Assembly (NCBI RefSeq): GCF_024648885.1
Contig: NZ_JANBBF010000008.1
Coordinates: forward strand, 930,001 to 994,000
Source: Prauserella salsuginis
GTDB lineage: Bacteria > Actinomycetota > Actinomycetes > Mycobacteriales > Pseudonocardiaceae
Length of the DNA stretch: 64,000 bases
Reading direction: 5' to 3'
Shown here: positions 25,730 to 33,539 of the stretch, piece by piece
Layout: every line of letters starts with the position of its first letter
Numbering within the stretch: position 1 is the stretch's first letter
Made by a program: the position numbers and the translations under genes
The notes under the pieces: generated by a model
The model's database searches: none
What the model was told of the DNA's origin: nothing
The model's input: the letters and a program-made list of their open reading frames with translations, nothing else

Positions 25730-25887
25730 GTGAGGCCACTTCCTCGAGGGCCACGCCCATGCACTGCCCGTACTGTGCCGACGAGGATCTCCGTCCGGAA
25801 GACGACGGTGCATGGCTGTGCACGTCCTGTCGGCGGGTGTTCACAGTGACCTTCATCGGACTGCGCATTCCGGAGGTAAAGCGATGA
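25726..25887 (+). CDS. Small zinc-ribbon protein between sirA and cysH
   Basis: The 53-residue protein holds two CxxC knuckles, CPYC and CTSC, 18 residues apart, a rubredoxin-like zinc ribbon. GTG 25726 overlaps the sirA stop and its own stop overlaps the cysH start, so it is locked into the operon. ATG 25759 is an alternative start. Such small insert proteins are common between these genes in actinobacteria, but their function is not known; an electron- or sulfur-transfer role is inference. Confidence 0.8.
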   Translation: MSEATSSRATPMHCPYCADEDLRPEDDGAWLCTSCRRVFTVTFIGLRIPEVKR

Positions 25888-26588
25888 CCGCGACAAGGAC
25901 GGCCGAGGAGCTACAAGCCCTCGCCGAACGAGCGTCCGGCGAATTGGCCGAGGCCACCACCGAGGAGGCCATCCGGTGGGCGGTCGAGCAATTCGGCGAC
26001 GATCTGATCGTCGCCTCGAATATGCAGGACGCCCTTCTCGTCGATGTCGTCACCAAGGTCAAATCGGACATCGACGTGCTTTTTCTCGAAACGGGCTACC
26101 ATTTCGCAGAAACGCTCGGAGTGCGTGATGCGGTGGCGACGATCTATCCCGACGTGCGGATCGTCAACGCACAGGCCGAACAGAGCGTGGCCGAGCAGGA
26201 CGCGGAATACGGTCCGAAATTGCACGACCGGGACCCCAACCAGTGCTGCCACCTGCGAAAAGTCGTTCCGCTGCGCAACACGCTCGCCGAGTATTCCTGC
26301 TGGATCACGGGTGTCCGCCGTGTCGATGCACCCACCAGAGCGAACACGCCGATCGTGACATGGGACGATCGCAATGGCCTGGTGAAGGTGAACCCGATCG
26401 CGGCCTGGACCGACGACGAGTTCAACGGCTACATCGACGAGCACGGGATTCTGCAGAATCCACTGGTCCACGAGGGGTACCTCTCGATCGGCTGCGCCCC
26501 GTGCACCGCGAAGGTCGCGCCGGGCGCCGACCCACGCAGTGGTCGCTGGGCCGGCAAGTCCAAGACTGAGTGCGGGCTGCACGCCTGA
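25884..26588 (+). CDS. cysH: Adenylylsulfate (APS) reductase
   Basis: The 234-residue protein has the 4Fe-4S cluster cysteines of the APS-reducing class: Cys121-Cys122 (NQCCHLRK) and Cys204/Cys207 (IGCAPC), plus catalytic Cys230 in ECGLH. PAPS reductases lack the paired cysteines, so the substrate should be APS. This fits the cysN gene here, which has no APS kinase domain. GGAGG precedes ATG 25884, which overlaps the zinc-ribbon stop. Confidence 0.95.
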   Translation: MTATRTAEELQALAERASGELAEATTEEAIRWAVEQFGDDLIVASNMQDALLVDVVTKVKSDIDVLFLETGYHFAETLGVRDAVATIYPDVRIVNAQAEQSVAEQDAEYGPKLHDRDPNQCCHLRKVVPLRNTLAEYSCWITGVRRVDAPTRANTPIVTWDDRNGLVKVNPIAAWTDDEFNGYIDEHGILQNPLVHEGYLSIGCAPCTAKVAPGADPRSGRWAGKSKTECGLHA

Positions 26589-26599
26589 GGAAGGATGTC

Positions 26600-27520
26600 A
26601 TGACCACACTAGAGGCCGCGGCCGATGCGGCGCGCGACAATCTCGCGGCGCTGGAATCGGAAGCCATTCACATCTTCCGTGAGGTGGCGGGCGAATTCGA
26701 TCGTCCCGTGATCCTCTTCTCCGGTGGCAAGGACTCCACGCTGCTGCTGCACCTGGCCATCAAGGCGTTCTGGCCCGCGCCGGTTCCGTTCCCGCTGTTG
26801 CACGTCGACACCGGCCACAACTTCGACGAGGTCATCGCCTTCCGTGACCACGTCGTGGAGAAGTACGGCCTGCGGCTGGTCGTGGCCAGCGTGCAGGACT
26901 ACATCGACGACGGCAGGCTCGTCGAGCGGGCCGACGGTACGCGCAACCCGCTGCAGACGCAGCCGCTGCTCGACGCGATCGCCGACAACAAGTTCGACGC
27001 CGTGTTCGGCGGCGGCCGCCGCGACGAGGAACGGGCCCGCGCCAAGGAGCGCATCTTCAGCCTGCGCAGCGCCTTCGGCCAGTGGGACCCACGCAGGCAG
27101 CGCCCTGAGCTGTGGAACCTCTACAACGGCAGGCACCGCCCCGGCGAGCACGTGCGGGTGTTCCCGCTGTCGAACTTCACCGAAGCCGACGTGTGGAACT
27201 ACATCGCGCGCGAGCAGGTCGAACTGCCGTCGATCTACTACGCGCACCAGCGCAAGGTCTACAGCCGCGACGGCATGTGGCTCACCGAGGGCCCGTGGGG
27301 CGGTCCGCGCGCGGACGAAGAGGTCCACGAGCTGACGGTGCGGTACCGCACCGTCGGTGACGGCTCGTGCACCGGAGCCGTCGAATCCACCGCCTCGACG
27401 GTCGAGGAGGTCATCGCCGAGGTGCAGGCGAGCCGCCTCACCGAGCGCGGTGCGACGCGTGCCGACGACCGCATGTCCGAGGCCGCCATGGAAGACCGCA
27501 AGCGGGAGGGGTACTTCTAA
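26600..27520 (+). CDS. cysD: Sulfate adenylyltransferase subunit 2
   Basis: The 306-residue protein carries the PP-loop SGGKDSTLLLHLA near residue 45 and the FGGGRRDEERARAKER region of CysD. It forms the ATP sulfurylase catalytic subunit and makes APS from sulfate and ATP, driven by the GTPase CysN. GAGGAAGG lies just before ATG 26600. It is 11 bases from cysH. Confidence 0.96.
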   Translation: MTTLEAAADAARDNLAALESEAIHIFREVAGEFDRPVILFSGGKDSTLLLHLAIKAFWPAPVPFPLLHVDTGHNFDEVIAFRDHVVEKYGLRLVVASVQDYIDDGRLVERADGTRNPLQTQPLLDAIADNKFDAVFGGGRRDEERARAKERIFSLRSAFGQWDPRRQRPELWNLYNGRHRPGEHVRVFPLSNFTEADVWNYIAREQVELPSIYYAHQRKVYSRDGMWLTEGPWGGPRADEEVHELTVRYRTVGDGSCTGAVESTASTVEEVIAEVQASRLTERGATRADDRMSEAAMEDRKREGYF

Positions 27521-27522
27521 CC

Positions 27523-28818
27523 ATGAGCTCGTTGCTGAGGCTCGCCACGGCGGGCAGCGTCGACGACGGCAAGTCGACTCTGGTCGGCAGGCTGCTGTAC
27601 GACACCAAGTCCGTACTCGCCGACCAGCTGGACGCCATCGAGCGCGCCAGCGTCGACAAGGGTATGACGACCCCGGACCTGTCGCTGCTGGTCGACGGTC
27701 TGCGTTCCGAGCGGGAGCAGGGCATCACGATCGACGTGGCGTACCGCTACTTCGCCACGCCGAATCGCAGCTTCGTGCTCGCGGACACCCCCGGGCACGT
27801 GCAGTACACCCGCAACACGGTCACCGGCGCGTCGACGGCGCAGCTCGGTGTGCTGCTGGTCGACGCCCGCAACGGCGTCGTCGAGCAGACCCGCAGGCAC
27901 GCGGCCGTGCTGGCGATGCTCGGCGTGCCGCGGTTGGTGCTGGCGGTGAACAAGGTCGACCTCATCGACTACGACGAGGCCGCGTTCACCGTGATCGCCA
28001 AGGAGTTCGCCGCGCACGCGACGTCGTTGGGTTACGCCGAGGGCACGGTGCTGGCCATCCCGGTGTCGGCGCTGCAGGGCGACAACGTGGCGACCAAGTC
28101 GGAGAACACGCCGTGGTACTCGGGCCCGACGCTGCTCGAGCACCTCGAAGAGGTGCCGGTCGCGCCGGACCCGCACGAGGCGCCGTTCCGGATGCCGGTG
28201 CAATACGTCATCCGTCCGCGCACGCCCGAATACCCCGATTACCGGGGTTACGCGGGCCAGATCGCGGCGGGCACGGTCCGGCCGGGCGACGAGGTCGTGG
28301 TGCTGCCGCAGGGCCTGAAGTCGACGGTCGAGAGCGTCGACACCGCCGACGGTTCGCTCGACGAGGCCGGCACCGGCAAGTCGATCACCGTGGTGCTCTC
28401 CGACGACCTCGACATCACGCGCGGTGACGTGATCGCCGCGGCCGACAACGCGCCGAAGGTCACCGACGAGTTCACCGCGGCGCTGTGCTGGCTGTCGAGC
28501 AAGCAGCTCGAGCCCGGCGCACGTGTACTGGTCAAGCAGGGCACGCGCACGGTGCAGGCCATGGTCGAGGAGCTCAACGCCCGGTTCGACGAGCAGACGC
28601 TGTCCATCGTGGACGCTCCGGAGAAGCTGGAGCTCAACGAGATCGGCAACGTCAGCCTGCGGCTGGCCGAGCAGCTTCCGGTGGACGACTACACGGTGAG
28701 CCCCCGCACGGGTGCGTTCATCGTGATCGACCCGAAGGACGGCGACACGCTCGCCGCGGGTCTGGTCGGGCACCGGTTCAGCCAGCTCAAGGGTGTGACA
28801 GAGCCCGAGGTCGCGTGA
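27523..28818 (+). CDS. cysN: Sulfate adenylyltransferase subunit 1 (GTPase)
   Basis: The 431-residue translation-factor-type GTPase has G1 GSVDDGKST, G3 DTPGHVQYTRNT and G4 NKVDL. It ends after the beta-barrel domains and carries no CysC (APS kinase) extension, unlike the mycobacterial fusion. GTP hydrolysis drives APS synthesis with CysD. Only two bases separate it from cysD, with GGGAGGGG inside the cysD end. Confidence 0.95.
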   Translation: MSSLLRLATAGSVDDGKSTLVGRLLYDTKSVLADQLDAIERASVDKGMTTPDLSLLVDGLRSEREQGITIDVAYRYFATPNRSFVLADTPGHVQYTRNTVTGASTAQLGVLLVDARNGVVEQTRRHAAVLAMLGVPRLVLAVNKVDLIDYDEAAFTVIAKEFAAHATSLGYAEGTVLAIPVSALQGDNVATKSENTPWYSGPTLLEHLEEVPVAPDPHEAPFRMPVQYVIRPRTPEYPDYRGYAGQIAAGTVRPGDEVVVLPQGLKSTVESVDTADGSLDEAGTGKSITVVLSDDLDITRGDVIAAADNAPKVTDEFTAALCWLSSKQLEPGARVLVKQGTRTVQAMVEELNARFDEQTLSIVDAPEKLELNEIGNVSLRLAEQLPVDDYTVSPRTGAFIVIDPKDGDTLAAGLVGHRFSQLKGVTEPEVA

Positions 28819-29567
28819 CGGTGGCGCATCCGCCGCTGCTGATCGTCGCGCACGGTAGCCGGGACTCCAGGTCCGCGGCTACCGTGCGCGCGCTCGCGGA
28901 GGTGGTGCGCGCCCACTCCCCCGGTGCGGACGTCCGCGTGGCGTTCCTGGACCTGTCCGCACCGTCGGTCGGTACCGCCCTCTCCGGCCTGTACGCCGAG
29001 GGACACCGCCACGTCGTGGCCGTGCCGTTGCTGCTCGGCCACGCCTATCACGCGCGGGTGGACCTGCCCGCGCTCGTCGACGAGGTCACCGGCAGCCTGC
29101 CGCGGTTGTCGGTGACAGTTGCCGACGTCCTCGGCCCCGATCCGCTGCTGGAGGACGTCGCGCTCGACCGCCTCGCCGCCGCCGGAGCGGATCTCGACGA
29201 CCCGGACCTCGGCGTCGTGCTCGCCGCCGTGGGTTCGTCGCACGATGCGGCCAACGACGTCGTCGCCCGCATCGCCCGCGGCTGGGACGGCCGCCGCGGT
29301 GCACGGGTCGCGGCCGCATTCGCCAGTACGGCCCGGCCGGACGTGCCCGCAGCGATCGCCAGGCTCCGCGCCCACGGCGCGCGCCGGTTCGCCGTCGCGT
29401 CGTGGTTCTTCGCCCCGGGACTGCTCCCCGACCGCATCGCAGCCCTCGCGGCCGAATCGGCCCCGGACGCCGTCCTCGCCGCCCCGCTGGGCACCGATCC
29501 GCGCGTCGCCACGGTCGTGCTCGACCGCTACGCCGACGCGCTCACCGGCGCGGCGGCCTCGGCCTGA
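28815..29567 (+). CDS. Sirohydrochlorin chelatase (CbiX/SirB family)
   Basis: The 250-residue protein has two chelatase repeats: LLIVAHGSRDSRSAATVRAL near the N-terminus, with the metal-binding His, and the related LAAVGSSHDAANDVVARIA in the second half. Inserting iron into sirohydrochlorin makes siroheme, the cofactor of the sirA product at the other end of the operon. Cobalt chelation for cobalamin is the alternative. GTG 28815 overlaps the cysN stop. The equivalent mycobacterial neighbour is Rv2393. Confidence 0.88.
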   Translation: MTVAHPPLLIVAHGSRDSRSAATVRALAEVVRAHSPGADVRVAFLDLSAPSVGTALSGLYAEGHRHVVAVPLLLGHAYHARVDLPALVDEVTGSLPRLSVTVADVLGPDPLLEDVALDRLAAAGADLDDPDLGVVLAAVGSSHDAANDVVARIARGWDGRRGARVAAAFASTARPDVPAAIARLRAHGARRFAVASWFFAPGLLPDRIAALAAESAPDAVLAAPLGTDPRVATVVLDRYADALTGAAASA

Positions 29568-29608
29568 GCCGGCGCCGGCGCGCGTCGGCGTATGCCAGAG
29601 TGTTCGGC

Positions 29609-30376
29609 ATGGCTGACGAACTCGTCCACTACGACCTCGACGGCGGGGTCGCGACGATCACGCTCGACTCGCCGCACAACCGCAACGCCCTGTCCACGCA
29701 GCTGCGCAGCGAACTCACCGACGCGCTGACCAGGGCCGCCGACGACGAGCAGGCGCGCGTGATCGTGCTGACCCACACCGGCACCGTCTTCTGCGCCGGC
29801 ATGGACCTCAAAGAGGCCAAGGGCGCCGGCTCCGACGACCAAGGGGTGAACGGCTTCCCCGCGATCCTCGAGCAGCTCTGGACGAGCCCGAAACCGGTCG
29901 TCGCCAAGCTCGCCGGGCCCGCTCGCGCCGGCGGTGTCGGCATGGTCGCGGCAGCCGACATCGCGGTGGCGGCCGCCGACGCGACGTTCGCGTTCACCGA
30001 GGTGCGCATCGGCGTCGTGCCCGCACTGATCTCGGTCACCGTGCTGCCGCGACTATCCCCGCGTGCGGCCCACGAACTCTTCCTCACCGGCGACACGTTC
30101 GACGCCGTACGCGCCGCCGAGGTGGGTCTGCTCAACGCCGCCGTACCCGCCGACGAACTCGACGCGAAGGTCGCCTCCTACGTCGACTCGCTGGTGCGCG
30201 GCGGGCCTACGGCGCTGACGGCGACGAAGGAGCTGCTGCACGGCGAACGCGGCCGCACCATCGGCGCGGAGCTGGAGAAGATGCAGGCGGTGTCCGCGCA
30301 CTACTTCGCCAGTGAGGAGGGCCAGGAGGGCATCGCCGCGTTCGGCGAGAAACGCCCGCCCCGCTGGATTCCCTGA
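29609..30376 (+). CDS. Enoyl-CoA hydratase/isomerase family protein
   Basis: The 255-residue crotonase has FCAGMDLKEA and AGPARAGGVGMVAAADIAVA for the oxyanion hole. One catalytic Glu is kept in FTEVRIGVVPALI, while the other position is Met. The pattern AGGVG(L/M)VAAADIA with EVRIGVxPA resembles methylglutaconyl-CoA hydratases (LiuC-like), but no leucine catabolism genes are adjacent. No clear Shine-Dalgarno is present. Confidence 0.8.
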   Translation: MADELVHYDLDGGVATITLDSPHNRNALSTQLRSELTDALTRAADDEQARVIVLTHTGTVFCAGMDLKEAKGAGSDDQGVNGFPAILEQLWTSPKPVVAKLAGPARAGGVGMVAAADIAVAAADATFAFTEVRIGVVPALISVTVLPRLSPRAAHELFLTGDTFDAVRAAEVGLLNAAVPADELDAKVASYVDSLVRGGPTALTATKELLHGERGRTIGAELEKMQAVSAHYFASEEGQEGIAAFGEKRPPRWIP

Positions 30377-30408
30377 CTCCCCCCCCCCATCCGGCATCCG
30401 CCGTGACG

Positions 30409-30451
30409 GCGAAGGCCGCCTCTTTCCCGGTCCGGGAGGGGCGGCCTTCGC
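30409..30451. terminator. Bidirectional terminator
   Basis: GCGAAGGCCGCC (30409-30420) and GGCGGCCTTCGC (30440-30451) form a perfect 12-base stem with an inner CCCGG/CCGGG pairing. It lies between two convergent genes. Confidence 0.85.
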
Positions 30452-30487
30452 TATCGCGAGACGCTCCGGTGCGGAGCACAGACGGCC

Positions 30488-31315
30488 TCAGGAGCGCAGG
30501 AAGTCCCGCAGCCCGGCCAGGTCGTCGGTGTTGATGTGGTCGACACCGGCGTCGCGGAGCTCGGTCCACACCGCGGTGCGCTGTTCGCCCGCCTGATCCG
30601 GGGTGGCCCAGAACCGCAGCCGCTGCCCGGCTTCGTGGGCACGAGCGGCCATCTCGCGCAGGCGGGCGCGCTCCCGAGCGGGCATGGGGCCCTCGCCCTT
30701 CCAGTCGAATACGGTGTTCCAGTTGTCGCTGACCAGCGGCATCAGCTCGGCGGCCAAATCGCCGCCCAGGTCACCGGAGCGCCCGTCGTAGAACGACAAC
30801 CGCTCCGGAGCCTCGGCCATGTCGTCGAGCGGCCGATTACCGCTCACCACGACCTGGATCGCACCGGTGTCGACCTTCCCGTCGCGGTAGCGCGTGAGCA
30901 TGCCCGCGTATTCGGCGAGCTGGTGCTCCAGCAACTCCCACGTGCGCGGCCCGTCACTCTTGATGTCGACGAGCAGCTGGAACTGCCCCTTCCACCCCGG
31001 GTAGACACCGGACTTGCCGCGTACGGCGTCGCGCAGCGGTTCCAGGTACAGGCTGCGCAGCGTGCGGTCGGGATCGAGCTCCCACGAGTCGTGGGCGACC
31101 AGCAGTTCATCGCCGACGGCCCACACGTCCGCCTCGACGCTGGTGAAGCCGTGCTCCAGCGCATCCAGCAACGGCCGCGGGTGTTCGTAGTCGTTGTGCG
31201 CGTGTGCCTGGGCCAGCGGCCTGCCGAGGTCCGGTCGTGGCTGCGCGCCGGCGGTGGCCGGTGAGACCAGAGCGATCACCACCGCCAGCAGGGCGGCGGC
31301 ACGGGACGCATGCAT
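30488..31315 (-). CDS. Secreted glycerophosphodiester phosphodiesterase/PI-PLC-fold protein
   Basis: The 275-residue protein starts with a signal peptide (MHASRAAALLAVVIALVSPATAGA). Next come AHAHNDYEHPRPLLDALEHG and FTSVEADVWAVGDELLVAHD, the metal-binding HND and ExD motifs of the PI-PLC-like TIM-barrel phosphodiesterases. It should act outside the membrane on phosphodiester lipids or head groups. The C-terminal GVDHINTDDLAGL is the usual final strand. Confidence 0.85.
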   Translation of the reverse strand: MHASRAAALLAVVIALVSPATAGAQPRPDLGRPLAQAHAHNDYEHPRPLLDALEHGFTSVEADVWAVGDELLVAHDSWELDPDRTLRSLYLEPLRDAVRGKSGVYPGWKGQFQLLVDIKSDGPRTWELLEHQLAEYAGMLTRYRDGKVDTGAIQVVVSGNRPLDDMAEAPERLSFYDGRSGDLGGDLAAELMPLVSDNWNTVFDWKGEGPMPARERARLREMAARAHEAGQRLRFWATPDQAGEQRTAVWTELRDAGVDHINTDDLAGLRDFLRS

Positions 31316-31384
31316 GCGGGCTCCTCACGTCGGTGCGGACTGGGAACCCGATCGAAGCGGGTGATCGTGTCCGCGCCGCGAACG

Positions 31385-31765
31385 TCAGGAGTCGGCGAGC
31401 AGAACAGTGAACCGGCGGCTGCTCACCCGGTCACCACCCGCCGCGAGCGCCCGCTGGGCGTCCGAGAGCGTGCCGTGCACGGCCAGGTAGGTCCGCGGAT
31501 CGGCCTGCTTCAGTGCGTCGGCGCCCACCCAGACCAGGACGTGCTCTCCCGCGGGCAGCCACGACAGGTCGGTCAGACAGTCGTACAGCGCGTCCAGGTT
31601 CCGGCCGAAGTGCGGCGGGAACCGCAGCAGTTCGGCGATGGCGTCGAGCGTCGCGGCCTTGTCGGTCAAGCCGCTGCCGTCGAGCACGTAGGTGAACGCG
31701 CCGCGCGCTTTGGCGTCGGCCACGAGCGCACTGCTGTCGGGGTTCGGTGCAGGTGTGGATGTCAC
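31385..31765 (-). CDS. Barstar-family ribonuclease inhibitor
   Basis: The 126-residue protein has the barstar fold signature FTYVLDGSGLTDKAATLDAIAELLRFPPHFGRNLDALYDCLTD in outline, with the FGRNLDAL helix that blocks the ribonuclease active site. It has no signal peptide and would protect the cytoplasm. GTG 31765 starts two bases after the stop of the ribonuclease gene, so toxin and inhibitor are co-translated. Confidence 0.9.
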   Translation of the reverse strand: MTSTPAPNPDSSALVADAKARGAFTYVLDGSGLTDKAATLDAIAELLRFPPHFGRNLDALYDCLTDLSWLPAGEHVLVWVGADALKQADPRTYLAVHGTLSDAQRALAAGGDRVSSRRFTVLLADS

Positions 31766-31767
31766 GG

Positions 31768-32190
31768 TCAGGTCCGGGTATCGACGACGACGAACGATTC
31801 GTAATGGTCTGCGGTGTAGTACAGCTCGTCCTCACTGCCGGTGACGAGCCGCCGGGCACCCCGGTCGGGGCTACCGGGCGTGTCCACCGTGTACTCGTGG
31901 TAGTAGCCGTGGGGTTCGTCGGGCAACAGCCCTTCCCGGTTGCCGAAAACGGTGCCGTCCCGCTCGGGGTACGGGAAGGGGCCACCGCGTTCGATGAGCT
32001 CCCACGTCCGTTCGGCTTCCGGGGGCAGGTCGGCGAACGCCACCACCTCGAGACCGGATTCCGCGCCCGGCAGGCTACCGCCTCCACCCGACGCGTCGCC
32101 TCCCCCGGTGAGTTCACCCACGAGCCAGCCGCCGAGCGCGAGCAGGATGAGACCGGCCAACGCCACACTGATACGCCTGCGCGAGAACAC
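31768..32190 (-). CDS. Exported RNase Sa-like guanyl-specific ribonuclease
   Basis: The 140-residue protein has an N-terminal hydrophobic export segment (residues 7-25), a Gly-rich linker and a ribonuclease domain from residue 55. The Streptomyces RNase Sa catalytic residues are all present: Glu99 in YYHEYTV, Arg110 and Arg114 in RGARRLVTG, and His129 in DHY. The RNase Sa disulfide cysteines are missing. No lipobox or clear cleavage site is seen, so it may stay tethered. GGGAGG lies five bases before GTG 32190. Confidence 0.9.
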   Translation of the reverse strand: MFSRRRISVALAGLILLALGGWLVGELTGGGDASGGGGSLPGAESGLEVVAFADLPPEAERTWELIERGGPFPYPERDGTVFGNREGLLPDEPHGYYHEYTVDTPGSPDRGARRLVTGSEDELYYTADHYESFVVVDTRT

Positions 32191-32200
32191 GCGCGCCTCC

Positions 32201-32431
32201 CTAGGAACCCGGACGGCCGCCTGTGGACCGCTCAGCCTGCTCGTCCGGACGCGCGCGTCGCAGCCGGCCGGCGAGGGCCATTGCGAAGTCCACACCACGG
32301 TGGAGCAACCACGTCGCGACAGCGCAGATCGGCAGCAGGACGGCCGCGACCAGCACGAACTGCAACGGGAACCACTGCTGCGCGAGCCAGAGCTCGAACC
32401 CGTCCCACCAGCGGGCAACTCCGTCGAACAC
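32201..32431 (-). CDS. Small single-span membrane protein upstream of RNase
   Basis: The 76-residue protein has an aromatic N-terminus (FDGVARWWDGFELWLAQQWF), one hydrophobic segment and an Arg-rich tail, giving an outside-in or inside-out single span. It ends 10 bases before the ribonuclease start and should be in the same operon. I do not recognise the family. A role in export or surface display of the ribonuclease is inference. Confidence 0.65.
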   Translation of the reverse strand: MFDGVARWWDGFELWLAQQWFPLQFVLVAAVLLPICAVATWLLHRGVDFAMALAGRLRRARPDEQAERSTGGRPGS

Positions 32432-32450
32432 AACGTGAGCCTACTGCAGG

Positions 32451-32456
32451 TACGTT
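32451..32456 (+). promoter_or_regulatory. -10 element for leaderless MDR gene
   Basis: TACGTT ends six bases before ATG 32463, and no Shine-Dalgarno is visible. The -35 region is weak. Confidence 0.5.
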
Positions 32457-32462
32457 GGCGCC

Positions 32463-33428
32463 ATGTTCGCCGTCTATGCCAACGAAGCCAATGCCGACGA
32501 CCCTCTCGCCTCCCTCGTCGTGGGCGAGCGCCCCGACCCGGAGGTTCCCGCAGGCTGGGTCAAGGTGAATGTCAAAGCCGCAAGCCTGAACATGCACGAC
32601 ATCTGGACGCTGCGCGGCGTCGGGATCAAGAGCGAGCAGTTCCCCATGATCCTCGGCTGCGACGGTGCCGGCGTGCTCGACGACGGCACCGAGGTGGTCA
32701 TCCACTCGGTCGTCAACGACGAGTCGTGGCAGGGGGACGACACCCTCGACCCCAAGCGCACGCTGCTGACCGAGAAGCACCAGGGCACGTTCGCCGACTC
32801 GGTCGTGGTGCCCGCCCGCAACGTCGTCCCCAAGCCCGCAGGCCTGTCGATGTCGGAGGCGGCCACGATGGGCACCGCCTGGCTCACGGCCTACCGCATG
32901 CTGTTCGTCAAGTCGGGCCTGCGTCCCGGTCAGACGATGCTGGTGCAGGGGGCTTCCGGCGGGGTGTCGACCGCGCTGGTGCAGCTCGGCCGGGCGGCCG
33001 GGCTGCGCGTGTGGGTCACCGGCCGCAGCGAGGACAAGCGCGCCCTGGCCGAACAGCTCGGGGCGCACCAGACGTTCGAATCTGGTGCCCGCCTGCCCGA
33101 ACGCGTGGACGGCGTGTTCGAGACGGTGGGCAAGGCCACCTGGTCGCACTCGATGAAGTCGCTGAAGCCGGGCGGGATCATCGTCGTGTCCGGCTCGACC
33201 AGCGGCCCCGATGCGAGCGCCGAGCTGCAGCGCCTGTTCTTCCTGCAGCTGCGGGTGGCCGGGTCGACCATGGGAACCCGCGACGAGCTCACCGACCTGC
33301 TCTCCTACACCGAGCTGACGGGGATTCGGCCGCAGATCGGCGCCGAACTGCCGATGACCGAGGCGGGGAAGGGCTTCGAGGACATGCTGGAAGGCAGGAC
33401 CTCCGGCAAGATCGTCTTCACTCGCTAA
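32463..33428 (+). CDS. Zinc-free MDR-family NADPH oxidoreductase (quinone reductase-like)
   Basis: The 321-residue protein has the MDR GroES-like N-domain (VKAASLNMHDIWTLRG, GCDGAGVLDDGTEV) and an NADPH fold with LVQGASGGVSTALVQLGRAAG and a VTGRSEDKR basic patch for NADPH. The catalytic zinc cysteine is replaced, since ASLNMHD takes the place of the ADH zinc segment. That suggests a quinone- or enone-reductase. It is annotated by family only. It appears to be transcribed as a leaderless mRNA, divergent from the ribonuclease operon. Confidence 0.85.
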   Translation: MFAVYANEANADDPLASLVVGERPDPEVPAGWVKVNVKAASLNMHDIWTLRGVGIKSEQFPMILGCDGAGVLDDGTEVVIHSVVNDESWQGDDTLDPKRTLLTEKHQGTFADSVVVPARNVVPKPAGLSMSEAATMGTAWLTAYRMLFVKSGLRPGQTMLVQGASGGVSTALVQLGRAAGLRVWVTGRSEDKRALAEQLGAHQTFESGARLPERVDGVFETVGKATWSHSMKSLKPGGIIVVSGSTSGPDASAELQRLFFLQLRVAGSTMGTRDELTDLLSYTELTGIRPQIGAELPMTEAGKGFEDMLEGRTSGKIVFTR

Positions 33429-33473
33429 CCTGCGAAAATGCCGCTGACCAGGGAAAATTCCGAACACACAGAG

Positions 33474-33492
33474 TCACGATATCGCTTCGTGA
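33474..33492. promoter_or_regulatory. Inverted repeat upstream of alpha/beta hydrolase
   Basis: TCACGA and TCGTGA form perfect 6-base arms around seven bases, 36 bases before the hydrolase -10 element. It may be an operator of an unknown regulator. Confidence 0.35.
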
Positions 33493-33527
33493 CCTTTGTT
33501 ACGGAGCCTGAACCGGCCTTCTGTGTT

Positions 33528-33533
33528 TAGCCT
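33528..33533 (+). promoter_or_regulatory. -10 element for leaderless hydrolase gene
   Basis: TAGCCT ends six bases before ATG 33540 with no Shine-Dalgarno, a leaderless pattern like that of the neighbouring MDR gene. Confidence 0.45.
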
Positions 33534-33539
33534 GGTTCC

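Noticed and set aside
23546-25813. A 755-codon minus-strand open frame opposite sirA and the leader peptide
   Set aside because: The composition is that of a GC shadow, and sirA on the other strand has all its cluster ligands.
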